This document shows positions 1-12,026 of a DNA stretch of 64,000 nt, piece by piece. Source of the DNA: Phaseolus vulgaris (lineage: Eukaryota > Streptophyta > Magnoliopsida > Fabales > Fabaceae); the NCBI RefSeq assembly GCF_000499845.2, contig NC_023758.2:14292427-14356426 (forward strand), given 5' to 3'. Numbering within the stretch: position 1 is the stretch's first letter; each line of letters begins with the position of its first letter. The position numbers were made by a program, and so were the translations under genes. The notes beneath the pieces are model-generated. The model saw only the letters and a program-made list of their open reading frames with translations, was not told the origin of the DNA and made no database searches.

Positions 1-1157
1 AGTAGAACATGTTGAACCATCAGTTAATATAATAAAAAAAATCATTAGTTTTAGAGAGCCAAAATTTCATCTGCGAGTAGAAGAAATTTCACCCAAAAAA
101 ATTTCAAGCTTACTTGAGAGTGACTTAAACATATTCATAATTGACATTTGATATAATATTATCATTGACTTTCACAATAAAAGAAATAATGAAAACCTTT
201 TCTTTCTACGAATGTTAGCAAAAGGATAGAGATAAGAATAAATGAAATTCATAAGACAAATAATTCTTATAACAATCAATGCATGATAAACAAATTTATT
301 AATGAAGAAAGGATTAAAATGAGTCTGGATTGAGCACACATGACAAAATAAAATAAGATATGTTCTTCTTCTAAGATAGAATAACTCGTGATCAAGTGTA
401 TTGAAAGATCTTTAAATCTTATAACACCAATATTTTTAAAAAATAATATAAAACAAAAGATTGAAAGCTTTTATAAGAGTTGTTGTATTTTTTGTTATCT
501 TTTCTTGTTTTGGATATGTTGTATTTATAGATAAAAATAAGTAATTAGTAATAAATCTAGTTAAAAATTAAAATAAGTGCAGTAACGTTCATTCATTTAC
601 TCAACAAAAGTAATGTTAAATAACGTAAACAAAACAAATGGTTCATGCCTAAAAGTAACGCATGATTAAATTTTTAAATTATACTAATATTTTCAATACA
701 TATTCCTATCTCTTCTCTTTACGCGCTCACGCTCACGCTCACACACATATTTATATATTGTTTGAACTAGAGAAAAGTGGAAAAGAAAGAAAAGAAAAAA
801 AGTGAAAAATCATATTGTTTAAACTGAGAAAAAGAAAATGGAAAGCGTGAGAAAATAAGTAAAAGTTTGTAGTTAATTTAATTAATGTAATAAAATAAAT
901 TTTCTATATATTTTAAAATTATTTTTTAAAATAATTTGACATAATAATTATTTTAAAAATATAAAATAGAGTATAAATAAATTTTAATTTAAAATAAAAA
1001 ATTATTATCAAATAAAAAACTATATTTCAAAATAATGTATTAACCTCAATTAGTTTATAAAAATATCAAAATTTAAATTAGTTAATTTTCTTTTATTAGT
1101 TATTTCAATATTTTTTTTTAATTTGATACTTCTATAATTAATATATAATATTATAAT
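1..1157. other. AT-rich intergenic DNA, no gene seen
   Basis: No open frame with plausible coding character was seen on either strand. The stretch is dominated by A/T runs. The only local structure is a short run of the hexamer GCTCAC, about three copies near 724-743, next to a CA/TA stretch. Confidence 0.6.
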
Positions 1158-1162
1158 ATATT

Positions 1163-1573
1163 TATTCTTGGCAGCTCGAGATCGGTCGGAATCTGGATGA
1201 ACTCTTAGTGGTCTTCCTTCAAGCTCTAGTGATTCAACCTTCAGGAAACGAGAGGGTTCCTCCTACAATGACACTGCGACCTTCAAGTCAGTAAGAACAC
1301 AAAATATAATGAATATAGGATAAAATATGAGTTAAGAGTACTCCTACTCCCTGCTCCCTGTGTTGTGTATTAGATGATCCTTTATGTAGAGCATAAACTG
1401 GTATATATAGATTGAATTGTAACCTCTCTGCCTTTAGTCATGATTCTGTCTTAATTGAGTGATTAAGGCTAATTTATTGAGATCCCTTGACTTGTGCTTC
1501 CTTATAACGTAGATACATAGATCAGGAAATGACCATAAATGACCAATTATCGGGCCAGACCCAAGACCTAACA
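1163..1573 (-). repeat. Element A 3' LTR
   Basis: This copy matches 3655-4054 along its whole length with scattered differences and small indels. Its outer end has decayed from TGTTCTTG to TATTCTTG (plus-strand view); its inner end, CCTAACA, is intact. The polypurine tract follows directly at 1574-1582. Confidence 0.8.
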
Positions 1574-2432
1574 TGCCCTCCAGCATCAGGCGTAGGCCAA
1601 TGAGGCTATGGTGAGTTTGAAGGTCAGAAGATGAACCATTTGTTATATTCAATCGGGTCAGGCCCATGACTTAACATGCCCCCCAACCTTAGGCGTAAGC
1701 CAATGAGGCTAATACGTTCATAGCCATTATTTACATAGATCGATATCAGATCCATTTCACCACATAATTGGGCTCAACGCTTCTTTTACCTACAATAGAT
1801 ATAATTTAAAACATACAAACTGGAACAAGTGAGATCGGCATCTCCTTCCTAAACTGGACCGATCGTTGTCAGCATTTTCTGCATTTGATAGATCACCATT
1901 TCCTTCACCTGCAAAAAATATATTACAAACTGAACCGATCTATAGGGCCAGACCCATGACCTAACATGCCCCACAGCCTCAGGCGTAGGCCAATGAGGCT
2001 ATAGTGAGTTTGAAGGTCGGAAGATGAACCATTTGTTATATTCAATCAGGTCAGTCCCATGACTTAACATGTCCCCCATCCTCAAACGTAAGCCAATGAG
2101 GCTAATACATTCATAGCCATTATTTACATAGATCGATATCAAATCCATTTCACCACATGATTAGGCTCAACGCTTCTTTTACATGCAATAGATATAATTT
2201 AAAACATACCAACTGGAACGAGTAAGATCGACATCTCCTTCGTAAACTGGACCGATCGTTGTCATCATTTTCTTCATATGATAGATCGCCATTTCCTTCA
2301 CCTGCAAAAAATATAATTTAAAACTTACAAACTGAAATGAGTGAGATCGACATCTCCTTCCTAAACTGGATCGATCGTTGTTGACATTTTCTTCATCTGA
2401 TAGATCGTCATTTCCATCACCTGCAAAAGATA
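1551..2432 (-). repeat. Nested duplications carrying the PPT and LTR tip
   Basis: A block of about 393 bp starting near 1552 is repeated from 1945. Its last 117 bp (2199-2315) is repeated once more at 2316-2432. Inside the blocks a module holding the LTR tip plus polypurine tract occurs four times, near 1551, 1650, 1944 and 2048. In element sense each reads as a G-rich tract followed by TGTTAGG or TGTTAAG. Confidence 0.75.
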
Positions 2433-2445
2433 TATTTTTTTGGTA

Positions 2446-2795
2446 TGAGACTCTTCACCTGATTAAGGATTATTTGGTACCTTATCAGGCTCTTCACCTG
2501 ATTAAGGATTTTTTTGGTACCTTATCAGGCTCTTCACCTGATTAAGGATTTTTTTGGTACCTTATCAAGCTCTTCACCTGATTAAGGATTTTTTTGGTAC
2601 CTTATCAGGCTCTTCACCTGATTAAGGATTTTTTTGGTACCTTATCAGGCTCTTCACCTGATTAAGGATTTTTTTGGTACCTTATCAGGCTCTTCACCTG
2701 ATTAAGGATTTTTTTGTACCTTATTAGGCTCTTCCTGATTAAAGATTTTTTTGTACCTTATCAGACTCTTCACTTGATTAAGGATTTTTTTGTAT
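2446..2795. repeat. Tandem array, nine copies of a 40-bp unit
   Basis: The core CTTCACCTGATTAAGGA recurs near 2453, 2491, 2531, 2571, 2611, 2651, 2691, 2728 and 2765. The middle units are exactly 40 bp apart and nearly identical, each containing TTTTTTGGTACC. The last two are shortened or diverged, and two weak echoes follow near 2825 and 2885. It lies on the 3' LTR side of element A. Near identity of the middle units suggests recent unequal exchange or slippage. Confidence 0.9.
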
Positions 2796-3654
2796 TGGAC
2801 CGATCGTTGTCGGCACCCCTAAACTCTTCACCTGAGTGAAGATTTTTAAATTGGATCGATCGTTGACATCACCCTCTAGGGTCTTCACCTTAGTGAGAAT
2901 TTTTAAATTAGGACATCAATTGGGCTCTTACAAATATCAAACTTGTACACCATATAGTATATTGAATAAAAGATCTTATTTTCAATCAACATAAATTTCA
3001 AATGAATCAAATTGTACCAAATATAAAATAGATAAATCAACAATCAAATTTCACAAATATTTAATTAAATTTATTTACCCAATTTTTACCAAATATACTT
3101 TAAAATAATTAATTTGTAGTCATATAAATTTTGGCTTCTAATTGAAAAATGTGTGGCCGTATTTATTTTCTAATTTCTAACAGATTTTTTCCCAATTATT
3201 ACTATGGCATCAAATTAATTTTCTTTCTTTAATTTCTTTAATTATTTAAGTAGTACTTAAATTGCTTCAATCAACATAATAAGCAAAATAAGAGGCTTTA
3301 TAAATTAATATCATAATAACATTTCATTAACTAAAAACTTTTTAAAATAGAAAAAACATTTATCCGATATAACTATATATCAAATTTAAGTTGGACTATC
3401 CATTATAATAACATAACCGAATCCATGAAAATAATTTTTATTATTGAGCAAAGTGATTTAAACGCTCCAAATATTTAGGATTATCCATCTCCCGAAAATT
3501 AACCAACGGGTCATCCTTAGTTGTTATCATGAAAATATTAAAATATAAAACAAAATTTAGAGAGTGAGACTATTATCCTTATGGAATAAAGAAAATTTTA
3601 CATATATATTGTGGAGGTAGGAAAAGTTTTACCTAGCCTCATGGTGGGTCCCAA
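2796..3654 (-). other. Element A 5' internal region, non-coding
   Basis: This should hold the leader and gag in a complete element. It is AT-rich and shows no gag, zinc knuckle or pol similarity in any frame. The primer-binding-like site occupies about 3637-3654. Confidence 0.6.
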
Positions 3655-4054
3655 TGTTCTTGTCGGCTCGAGGTCGGTCGGAATCTGGATGAGCTCTTAG
3701 TGGTATCCTTTCAAGCTCTAGTGATTCAACCTTCGGGAAACGAAGGGGGCTCCTCCTGCAATGATATTCTGACGGTCAAGTCAGTAAGAGCACAAAATAT
3801 AATGAATATAGGATAAAATATGAGTTGAGAGTACTCTTTGTATTGTGTATTGGATTATCCTTTCTGTAGAACATAAAATTGTATATATAGACTGAATTGT
3901 AACCTCTCCGCATTTAGTCATGATTTTGTCTTAATTGAGTGATTAAGGCTAATTGATTGGGATCCCTTGACTTGTGCTCCCTCATAACGTTAGATACATA
4001 AGTCGAGAAACGATCATAAATGACCAACTATCAGGCCAGACCCATGACCTAACA
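3655..4054 (-). repeat. Element A 5' LTR
   Basis: It reads TGTTCTTGTCGG at its plus-strand left end and CATGACCTAACA at the right end, so it has TGT...ACA termini. It is the better preserved of the two LTRs of element A. The target duplication ATATT follows at 4055. Confidence 0.8.
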
Positions 4055-4059
4055 ATATT

Positions 4060-4826
4060 AATAATATATGAAAGTTTTCATTTATAAATGTAAATAATAA
4101 TAAAATATTTATGATATAATCAATTTGTATTAAAACACAATTACTTAAGGATTATATAATGTAGAAAGTTTTGAATAAATATGATTTTTATTTTTATTTT
4201 GTTTTTTTTATACTTTGATGTTTTTCAATATTTATGTGAATAGTAAATTTCGTGAAATAAGATAAAGAGAGAAAATAATTTCAAAATATTGAATGTGTTT
4301 CGAACTCAAGTCTGGGAGATAACATCGCTAGGGTCAATCACCGCATCCAAGGTATTGTCCGCTTTGGAGCTCAGAGCTCTATCATAGTTTTGTCCTTAAA
4401 AGACGCCTCGGTGGATTAAGGGAGAAAAGTGTATATAAATTGTCCTCGACCTCGACTCCTGAGCAATGTGAAACTCTATCAGACATACTGAAACAGAATG
4501 TAACTCAAAAATAAATATTGTGTATAGTAAAAATAGTATCTAGTGAATTTTTTTAATTCCTAAATGAGAAAAAAAATAAATTTGATTCATATAAGTCCAT
4601 AGTAAAACAAATATTATTTTGAAATTATATATGGTTAGTGATTAAATACACAATAAATGTGAGGGAAAAAAATTGATGATATACCAAAAATCTTTTGAAT
4701 GGTTGGTAAGAGCACTAAGTTTGGTAAGATATGTAACATCCTTACTTATTAACTTCAAATATTACATCATGCATGAAATCTTGTAAATAAATATTTAGAC
4801 ATATACATATCAGTTATCGAGTATGA
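4060..4826. other. Intergenic DNA, no gene seen
   Basis: Mostly AT-rich. A more GC-balanced patch at about 4300-4500 contains no frame I can recognise and may be another old repeat. Confidence 0.5.
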
Positions 4827-5550
4827 TGACTATTTAACGGCAAGTGTACTGAATCAAGTAATAATTTTTCCCTAAGAATAAATATTGAATCTACAAGGAA
4901 TAGTTCTAAAATATCAAGTATAATATTCACTAACTATGAAAAAATGTGTAAAAGTTTGTTTGAAAGGTTGTTTCTATAATGACTTTGTAAGAAAAATTAA
5001 ATAAAAGCAAAGTAAATGATTTGGATGAGACAATTGAGAAGATTGAGATTGGGGTTGAGATTCATCATTCTCACTTGTTTGTATTTTAAATGAATAAAAA
5101 CATATAACATTTTATCTTGATTGACATTGATGCACATATAAAAATTATTCATATCGATTCCTCGCATACAAAATTATTAAGAATGTTTTCTAAATATCGA
5201 TTCCTCGCATACAAAATTATTAAGAATGTTTCCTAAATATTGATTCCTCTCATATTTATAAAAACTCCTTATCCTTACAAATAAATATTATAAAGCAATT
5301 ATCATTTCAAATACATTCCTAGCATTCAAATAGGTTAAGCATTATTATTTCGGTCAGATGCTTAGAAGTACTTTCTAGTCAAATCTAAGGATGAAAATCA
5401 TGAATAAAGATTCAAACTTTAATCCTTATCAAGATGATAAGATCAAACACAATGTTTTCTAAAAAAAATTCTCATGTTTTTTCCAAAATATGCTTTACTG
5501 CACAGAAAATGAATCTGTTATTTCTCAAATGAATAGATTCTTTTTTAACT
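4827..5550. repeat. Truncated LTR of the family seen complete at 42041-43405
   Basis: It starts TGACTATTTAACGGCAAGTG, which corresponds to the TGATTTTTCTCGGCAAGTG end of the copy at 42041. It also shares the internal segment around GTACTTTCTAGT (5370 here, 42550 there). It contains a local direct duplication: the motif ATCGATTCCTCGCATAC occurs near 5155 and 5197. The far end is missing, apparently cut by the next LTR-like repeat. No coding capacity was seen. Confidence 0.55.
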
Positions 5551-6722
5551 GGTGCCTTGTTTTTTGAAAACTTTGTTTTGTGCACCAAATATCTTGGATC
5601 GGCCTTTTATGCTATCAAAACAACTAAGTTGCAACTGTTTAAAATCTCTCTTTGTCTTTTTGAAAATAAATTTATTCATTATAACTTCAGTATGTTCTTT
5701 TTATAACATCTTTTTAAACTATTTTTTGAAATTCTGTTATAAATTATTTCTTATATAAAGAGAGTCATAACTCACTAAAAAGAGTGTTGAGAAAACAAGT
5801 TTAAAACAGAGATTGTGAGTTTTTAGAGAAATAGCACGTGTTCTTAAAACAGCTTTTTCAAAAGAAAAAGGTGTGCTTGTTCTTGTTTTGTTATAAGCTT
5901 GGTTGGAGGAGTTGTCACTGGTTTTTTTAATTTGTTCTACTAGTCTAGTCAGAATTCTGCATTCTCTTTTCAGGTGTATTAATTTCATCATTCTATTCTT
6001 TGTAATTGTGGTTGTAACACTCTTCTTGATAGGGTTTCTTGAAGAGTTGGGTGTGCCGAAATAGGGTGTTTTAGCTAGGTGTTCTTTGTTCTTGTAGGGT
6101 TTGAGAACATTAGGTTGTGTAAGTGTTTTGTATTGTTTCTTAGTGGATTTCACCTTGGAAAAGGTGAGATTGGATGTAGCTCATTTGAGTGAACCAATAT
6201 AATCTTGTGGTGTTCAATCTTCCTTAATCTCTGCCCTCATTAACTGTTTCACGTCTTAATCTGACAGAAAATAAATTTGTTCAATTAAAATTGAATTTGT
6301 TCTTTCTGGGTGTGTTTATACTGTTCTTGTTTTCTGGAAAATCAATCTGAACATATTGTTGTAATCAGTATGTCTAATTTGTTGATCATTGAAGTGTGTA
6401 GGTCTGTGAAAATCAAATACACCAATTGAACCAATTCTTTCATATGTGAAGTTTAATATTCAAAGATTGTATCTTGTTTCAATTCTTTGTTCTACATTTG
6501 TGCATATTAATGTGATACATTGCGTGTTGATCAATTCTATCAATACCTAGAAATGTTATAATTGAAATATTGTTCTGTTAAAGTAAACAGAAAAATAAAT
6601 TTGTTTTTTTCCAATTTAAATTGATTCTTTTACTCTGTTTTGATAAAAGACTGGATTTGTTTGAAATTTTTAGAAGCTCAATTCACCCTCCCTCTTGAAC
6701 TTTGAGACTATTGAACCTAACA
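5551..6722 (+). repeat. LTR of family S, copy a (left end unclear)
   Basis: The right end, CTCCCTCTTGAAC...GAACCTAACA at 6680-6722, matches the right end of the copies at 28989-30099 and 37986-38335. The segment GGATGTAGCTCA near 6173 is shared too. A TATA box (TTATATAAAG) near 5750 sets the sense strand as plus. The left end is diverged and I could not place it. It abuts the Athila-type fragment. Confidence 0.6.
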
Positions 6723-7460
6723 CAATTCTTTTAAGCAATCATTGACTTCTTCTTCCCATTCCTCTAGATCTTCAATATTGTTAAGGATTTCTTTTATCAA
6801 TGGGTCAACATCATACATTTGCCTCTGATTTTCCCAGTAAAGTTTGCTAGGAACATCTACCCTAAAACAATTATTTTGGTTAACTAGATGTTTCCTTGCT
6901 TCAAACACATTAAATCTATCTTCTTCATCTCGTACTCAGACTTTCATTTTTCCTTCATCAACATCGATCATAATTTTCGCAATTTTCATAAATGGGCATC
7001 CAAGAATGAGAGGAACTTCAACATCTTCCTCTATGTCCATGATTACAAATTCAACTGGAAAATAGAATTTCCCTACCTTCACCAAAAGATCTTCAACCAC
7101 ACCATATGGATACTTTATTGACCTGTCAACTAACTGCAATGTCATCCTTGTAGGTAGTATTTTAACATCTCCAATTTTCTTCAACATGGATAAAGGCATG
7201 AGATTTATACTTGCTCCAATATCTAATAATGTTTTTCCAACTATAAAATTTCCTTTGTGACTGGCAAAGTAAAAATCCTTGGATCTCTAGATTTTTCTAG
7301 AAAAGATTTTTTAATGATGGCACTACAACCAGCTTCTAATTCCACTGTCTCTTGTTCCTTAAACCTTCTTTTTTTGTCAATAGATCTTTCATAAACTTGG
7401 CATAAGTTGGCATCTGTTCCAAAACTTCAATAAAGGGATATGATCTACAATTGCTTAAGG
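6717..7460 (-). pseudogene. Athila-like aspartic protease region, broken
   Basis: The retroviral-type protease cuts the polyprotein. The active-site motif LLDIGASINLMPLSM lies at about 7185-7229, with DIGAS in place of the usual D-T/S-G. Downstream, VPLILGCPFMKIAK is the typical second protease motif (ILGRPF) near 6975. Upstream, on another frame near 7350-7420, are MPTYAKFMKD-like and KKRRFKEQETVELEAGCSA-like segments that precede the protease in Athila elements. The last part (6717-6908) is acidic and ends at the LTR junction. Frame changes make it a pseudogene. Confidence 0.75.
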
Positions 7461-8850
7461 ATATCACGAAATCTGATAAATTGTCCTTATTTATCCTTCC
7501 TTGATGGAGCATGTGAATAACGTAAATCTAGAATTGGAGCACTCTTCTTTGTATTCTCAGTTTTTCTTTTTCTTTTTTTCTTCTTCCTCGCACTCAATTT
7601 TTCTTTGCTCGTCTTTTTTCTCCTCATAAACAATCAAATTGTCATTGATTCCCTCTCCTATAACTATTTCACTTCTAGTAGTACTTGACTTACATTGCTC
7701 CTTGGGATTTCTCTGTGTGTTGCTTGTAAATTGACCATTCTGGGTATCCTCCAAGTGTTTTGATTTATTTCACTTGTGTCTCCAAGCTTCTGAATGAAGC
7801 GTCAATATTATTCAAATTAGACAGTGGTGCATGCATAAATTTATTTGAGGTATCCTCCAATTTTCTTGTTCTCCCCTGAACTGAAGGATATAATGGTTGT
7901 TGTTGTTGAAAAAGGACTTGCTTGTTAGATGGACCAACATCTCGTTTCCACCAAAAACTTTGATTCAGATTACTTCTCCAACCTTGAGGATAATTATTAT
8001 TCTTGGAGAACCCATCTTGCCTTCCCTGATTGCTCATGTAATGGACCTCTTCTTCATATGGATTATTCTCAAAGGAACAGTGACCATTTAGATTATCACC
8101 TCTACAAAAATCACACTTCATTGATTGAATCTAGCTCTGATAAGAATGCATAACTTGTAATTGTTGCGGAAGCTTAGATATATGCTTAGTCAATTCTTCA
8201 ATCGATTGTGTCAGAATTTTGTTTTAAGCTAAAATTGCATCTGAAGTTTTATGGATCAGAATCCCTTTCTTTGGCTCAATTTGTCTATCATTTTGGGCTT
8301 GATAATTTTTTTATTCTAATAAATCAATAATCTTTGTCACATGTTCTACATCAACAACCATCATCGTACCACCAGTTGCAACATTTAAAAGCATTTTGTA
8401 TCATATATGAGGCCATCATGAAAGATATTCAATTGTGAAATATCTTCAAACCCTTGATTTAGGCATTTTCTTAGCATCACTTTGAATCTCTCACATATTC
8501 CACAGAAGGCTTCATTTGATCATTGTCTGAACATAGAAATATCAAAACTTTGTTTTGATGTAAAAAATTTTCCTCTCCTCTACATCTTTCCAACTAGTGA
8601 GGCACTCATTTGAATGGGATTTGAGCCCTTCCTTAGCTTTTCCTGCCAATGAAAAAGGAAACAAACACAAATAAACAAATTGAAAACTCATTGTTTCCAC
8701 CAATTCATATAATATAGACAAATGTGTATATGGATCCTCATGGTCCATTGTTGTAAATTGATGAGTATTGATCAGACTGAGAAATGCAGGTTTCATCACC
8801 GAGACCTTAGTGGTAGCAAATATTGTAATACTAGAAAAATATTTTAGCAC
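6723..8850 (-). mobile_element. Fragment of an Athila-type Ty3/gypsy retrotransposon
   Basis: Gag and protease similarities lie in the right order on the minus strand (gag 8850 to about 7765, linker, protease about 7460 to 6936). No LTR, reverse transcriptase or integrase of this element is present. The left side is cut at a family S LTR. Confidence 0.75.
7557..8850 (-). pseudogene. Athila-like gag, broken
   Basis: Gag packages element RNA in virus-like particles. The capsid-region frame at 8542-8850 carries HEDPYTHLSILYEL and LFPFSLAGKAKEGL, which match the usual Athila pattern of a HEDPY motif followed by LFPFSL..KAK. After a frame break the nucleocapsid part at 7765-8121 holds a CCHC-like zinc knuckle (CDFCRGDNLNGHC) and a Gln/Asn-rich linker with YMSNQGRQ. 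A charged Glu/Lys-rich piece follows at 7557-7754. Several frameshifts and stops separate the pieces, so no product is expected. Confidence 0.75.
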
Positions 8851-8859
8851 ATTTTTTTA

Positions 8860-9900
8860 ATAAATGATTTTCGTATTTTTATTTTTAATTACTAATGTTT
8901 TAAATAAGTTTTACATTTGTTTAACTTTACTTGAAAATTAGCGTTTTTACTTAGGAAAATTTTCTTAAATCGGAGGTTTTCTTAAAAAACCACATCTCGA
9001 TATGCTCTTACACAATTAAGAAAATTAGAAACTTTAGTATTTTAAAATAACCTATTTTTATTATAATTAAGAAAATTAATTTTTATTTTAAACAAAATTA
9101 TCTAAAAAAAACTAATTGTTATTTTATTTTATTCATTTATCTTCAATTAAACAATATGTATTTTCATTTCTTTTTTCTTTTTTTTTCACTAACGTTTTCT
9201 TCTTGCGTTTTTTTTACCGGATATCCGTTAATATTTTCATTTTCATATCTTATAAAATAGTAAACAAATTAAAGTTTCTTAATTTACTTTACTAAAACAA
9301 TGGTTTTTTTCTGAAGCTTGAAACACACATATGAACATGGAATGATATGTATAATTATATCTCAACCATATTTGCAATGGAAGATGTTTGCCACTATTTT
9401 CAAAACTAAATTATGAAATATTATTTTGAATTAAAAATATCATTGATTTCAAAAGGATGTTTTTCCTATAAAAACAGTCTCTTCTAAGAAAGTATAAGTT
9501 TAATACAATACAAAAGGATAAATGACGAGGGAATACAAAATGAATTACAGCGTATGGATTAAATCTTATTTATCATGAATTTGAATAAGATTAGAAAAAA
9601 ATAACTCTTTATAATTTTAATTTGTAAGGACCGAGTTAGTTTATTTAATAATAGAAGTAATTTAAATGAGATAAAAGTATAATATTTATTATTTAAGTTA
9701 AAAAAATTATAAATAAAAATGTTAATTATTTAAACATTTTGTATCTATTTATTTTTTAGATTTTTGAAATAGTTGTTCATTCGTTTATATATTAAAATCC
9801 ACAATAAATATTATGGTAGAGAATAGAACACTTTTATATCCCATTAAAATTTGTTGTTAAGTAATTTTTTCTTTATTTTTTTTAGCTAATTAGATATAAT
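8860..9900. other. AT-rich intergenic DNA, no gene seen
   Basis: Long A/T runs with no recognisable coding frame or repeat family. Confidence 0.55.
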
Positions 9901-9904
9901 GTAG

Positions 9905-10010
9905 AAATTAATTTATAAATATTAAATTAAAAACTGTTTTAAATATTAAGTTTCTAAAATAATATCTAATTTAGTCAAAATAACAATTAATTATTTTTAA
10001 AAAATTATAT
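9905..10010. repeat. Relic of the CACTA-type MITE family
   Basis: The segment AGTTTCTAAAATAATATCTA followed by ATTTAGTCAAAATAACAATT matches one arm of the MITEs at 23602, 28514 and 53812. Neither terminus is preserved. Confidence 0.5.
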
Positions 10011-10148
10011 TTATTTAATAATACTTTAAATGACTTAATTTATTAAAAATGTAAGAAATAAGAGTGAATAAAACGGAATATCACACAAAATCATGTTTTT
10101 TTTTAAATTAAAATTAAATTTCTCTATTTTCAAAAATAAGAAAAAAAT

Positions 10149-10440
10149 TTATGGCAAAATGAATAGGCCAAAATTGCACTTAATTACGAAAAAAAAAAGG
10201 AGACTTTTGAACATGCATATCTGAGTTTGGATAAATTGGCTAAGAGATTCCTCTATCCTCATTGGCCAAATCGTGAATGTGATCAAAACATTGCAGAAAA
10301 TTGGACAGTACTTTTCCTTCTCTTCATCAATGTGAAGCACTCCTGATTTGGTGAAACACTTCACCACCATACTTAAAACACCCACCAGCAAAACCTAGTG
10401 CAATAACTACCACAACTATTGCTATGCTTAATCACCCCCT
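10149..10440 (-). other. Less AT-rich island with a short ORF of unknown meaning
   Basis: An 80-codon frame (10149-10391) lies in a patch with higher GC than its surroundings. Another minus-strand frame just upstream reads a hydrophobic run (IAIVVVVIALGFAGG). I recognise neither. It could be a relic of a host exon or chance. I found no splice sites or promoter that decide it. Confidence 0.15.
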
Positions 10441-11979
10441 CATTCTTTTCTAATGCTAAATACTCTTCGTTTTTAAACTTTCAACTTTTCAAATTATCTA
10501 AACTAAAAATTTTCATTTTAAAGTTTTTTTCTTTCATAAGAATATATTTTATATGTAAATAATAATTAATATATCATTATAATCAACTAAATTTATTAAC
10601 TTTTCTAACCTTCTAAAAATATATAATATCTCTTCTAATTTCATATCTCGTAAAATTTGTATTCATTTATATACTATGAAATGTTATTATTCTAAGTCAA
10701 TTTGAAATTTATAACACATCTCCTAATATAAAAACTTTCTAACTCGAGCAAGAAACTATATATTTATAGGTGGTCTGAAAGCGGCTTGATAGTGATATGA
10801 TAAAACCAACAAAATCTCACTAGAATAAATTATAAATAACTTTAATATAAAATCGTTTTTATCAGATAAAATTTACATTTACTTATACAATATCTATAAC
10901 TTTTGTAAAAAAATTTGTAAAGGAACTTACTAAATTTTTAAAATAAAATCTAAAGTAAATTTTGGAAAATAATTGTATTTTAGTCAGTTTTTTGTTATAT
11001 ACGTGAGTTTTCTATATATAAAAATAATTATAATAATTATTTTATTGTGTGAATTGTTGGCAAGGAAAGTCACATGACAAGACTTGGGTTTTATTTTTTT
11101 TAATTTTTCTAAAGAGAATTGAAATGGAACCGACGACTTGTCTCCACGTGGTTGAACAAGTTTTTGTACAAGAACCATCAATCCATCACTCTTTTGAATC
11201 TAAGAACATTGCTATTTCAATTTCATATAGACGAATAAAGTAGATATTTTATTCTAAAGAAACTATACTCGTAGTTCCTTTATTCAGTTTGATACTCCTC
11301 TTTTTTAAGACATACAGAAAATTACTTTAAAAAATATATATTATTGAAAATGTACAAAAAAAATATTTGCAAGTTTAAAATGTTATCGGAAAGTGATAAT
11401 ATAATTTACTCTATTTTTTAATAATTGCAAATGTATTGATAATTTATAAGTAATCTTCCATTATTTGTAAATAAATAAAATGGTATTAGAATAGGAGAGC
11501 TATTATTTATTAATAAAATTGATAAATACTTCATACATTTTTTTAGATTAAGTTGGGCACTAGTTTTTAGATGTGTGACATGACTTTTTCAGTCCTCGAC
11601 AAAACGACAAGCAAAGAAGAATAGATGCTATAAATAAAAGGAAAAGAACACACAAAAATAGTAGTAAAGAAAACCATTTGGCTATCAAACTAAAATTACA
11701 GAATAATATTTATCAATCATTTTATTTTCCTTTATATCACAACAACTCTTGTACTCTAAGAAAACTACTTCATAATGGCCTTACTTTCTAACAAACTCCA
11801 ATAATATCCAGTCAAACTTTTAAATATTCGGGTCAACCTGATAACAATTCAAATAACTATATACATATACAAATTTAACTTACGCATGTTTATAATGCTT
11901 AAAAATTTAAGCTACATATGTTTATAATGCTTACAAATTTAAGTTACGTTCAATAAAGAATTTATACAGATAAAATATA

Positions 11980-12016
<37 letters not shown>
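10441..12016. other. AT-rich intergenic DNA
   Basis: No gene seen. It contains the 86-bp segment 11396-11481, which recurs inside the LTR at 12092, and a dinucleotide AT run at 11977-12021 that is the insertion site of element B. Confidence 0.55.
11396..11481 (+). repeat. 86-bp segment repeated at 12092-12177
   Basis: Both copies are 86 bp with only about five mismatches and no gap. This copy lies in unique flanking DNA; the other lies inside the 5' LTR of element B and is absent from that element's 3' LTR. Confidence 0.85.

Positions 12017-12021
<5 letters not shown>

Positions 12022-12026
<5 letters not shown>

Larger units (their letters stand above)
1163..4054 (-). mobile_element. Element A: non-coding LTR retrotransposon derivative
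   Basis: Two direct terminal repeats of about 400 bp (1163-1573 and 3655-4054) enclose about 2.1 kb. The flanks carry a perfect 5-bp target duplication, ATATT at 1158-1162 and 4055-4059. Orientation is minus: the LTR starts TGTTAGGTC and ends AGAACA in that sense, with a TATA box (CTATATATACC) in the LTR. A primer-binding-like stretch, TTGGGACCCACCATGAGG, lies just inside 3655, and a polypurine tract GGAGGGCA lies just inside 1573. No gag or pol trace was seen, so it is non-autonomous (LARD-like). The interior holds duplicated blocks and a 40-bp tandem array. The PBS and LTR ends resemble elements B and E, which do carry a Tat-type gag, so assignment to Ty3/gypsy is an inference. Confidence 0.8.

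Noticed and set aside
2446..2795. Regular 40-bp repeats that resemble a CRISPR array
   Set aside because: There are no variable spacers; the whole 40 bp is the repeat, and it lies inside a plant LTR element.
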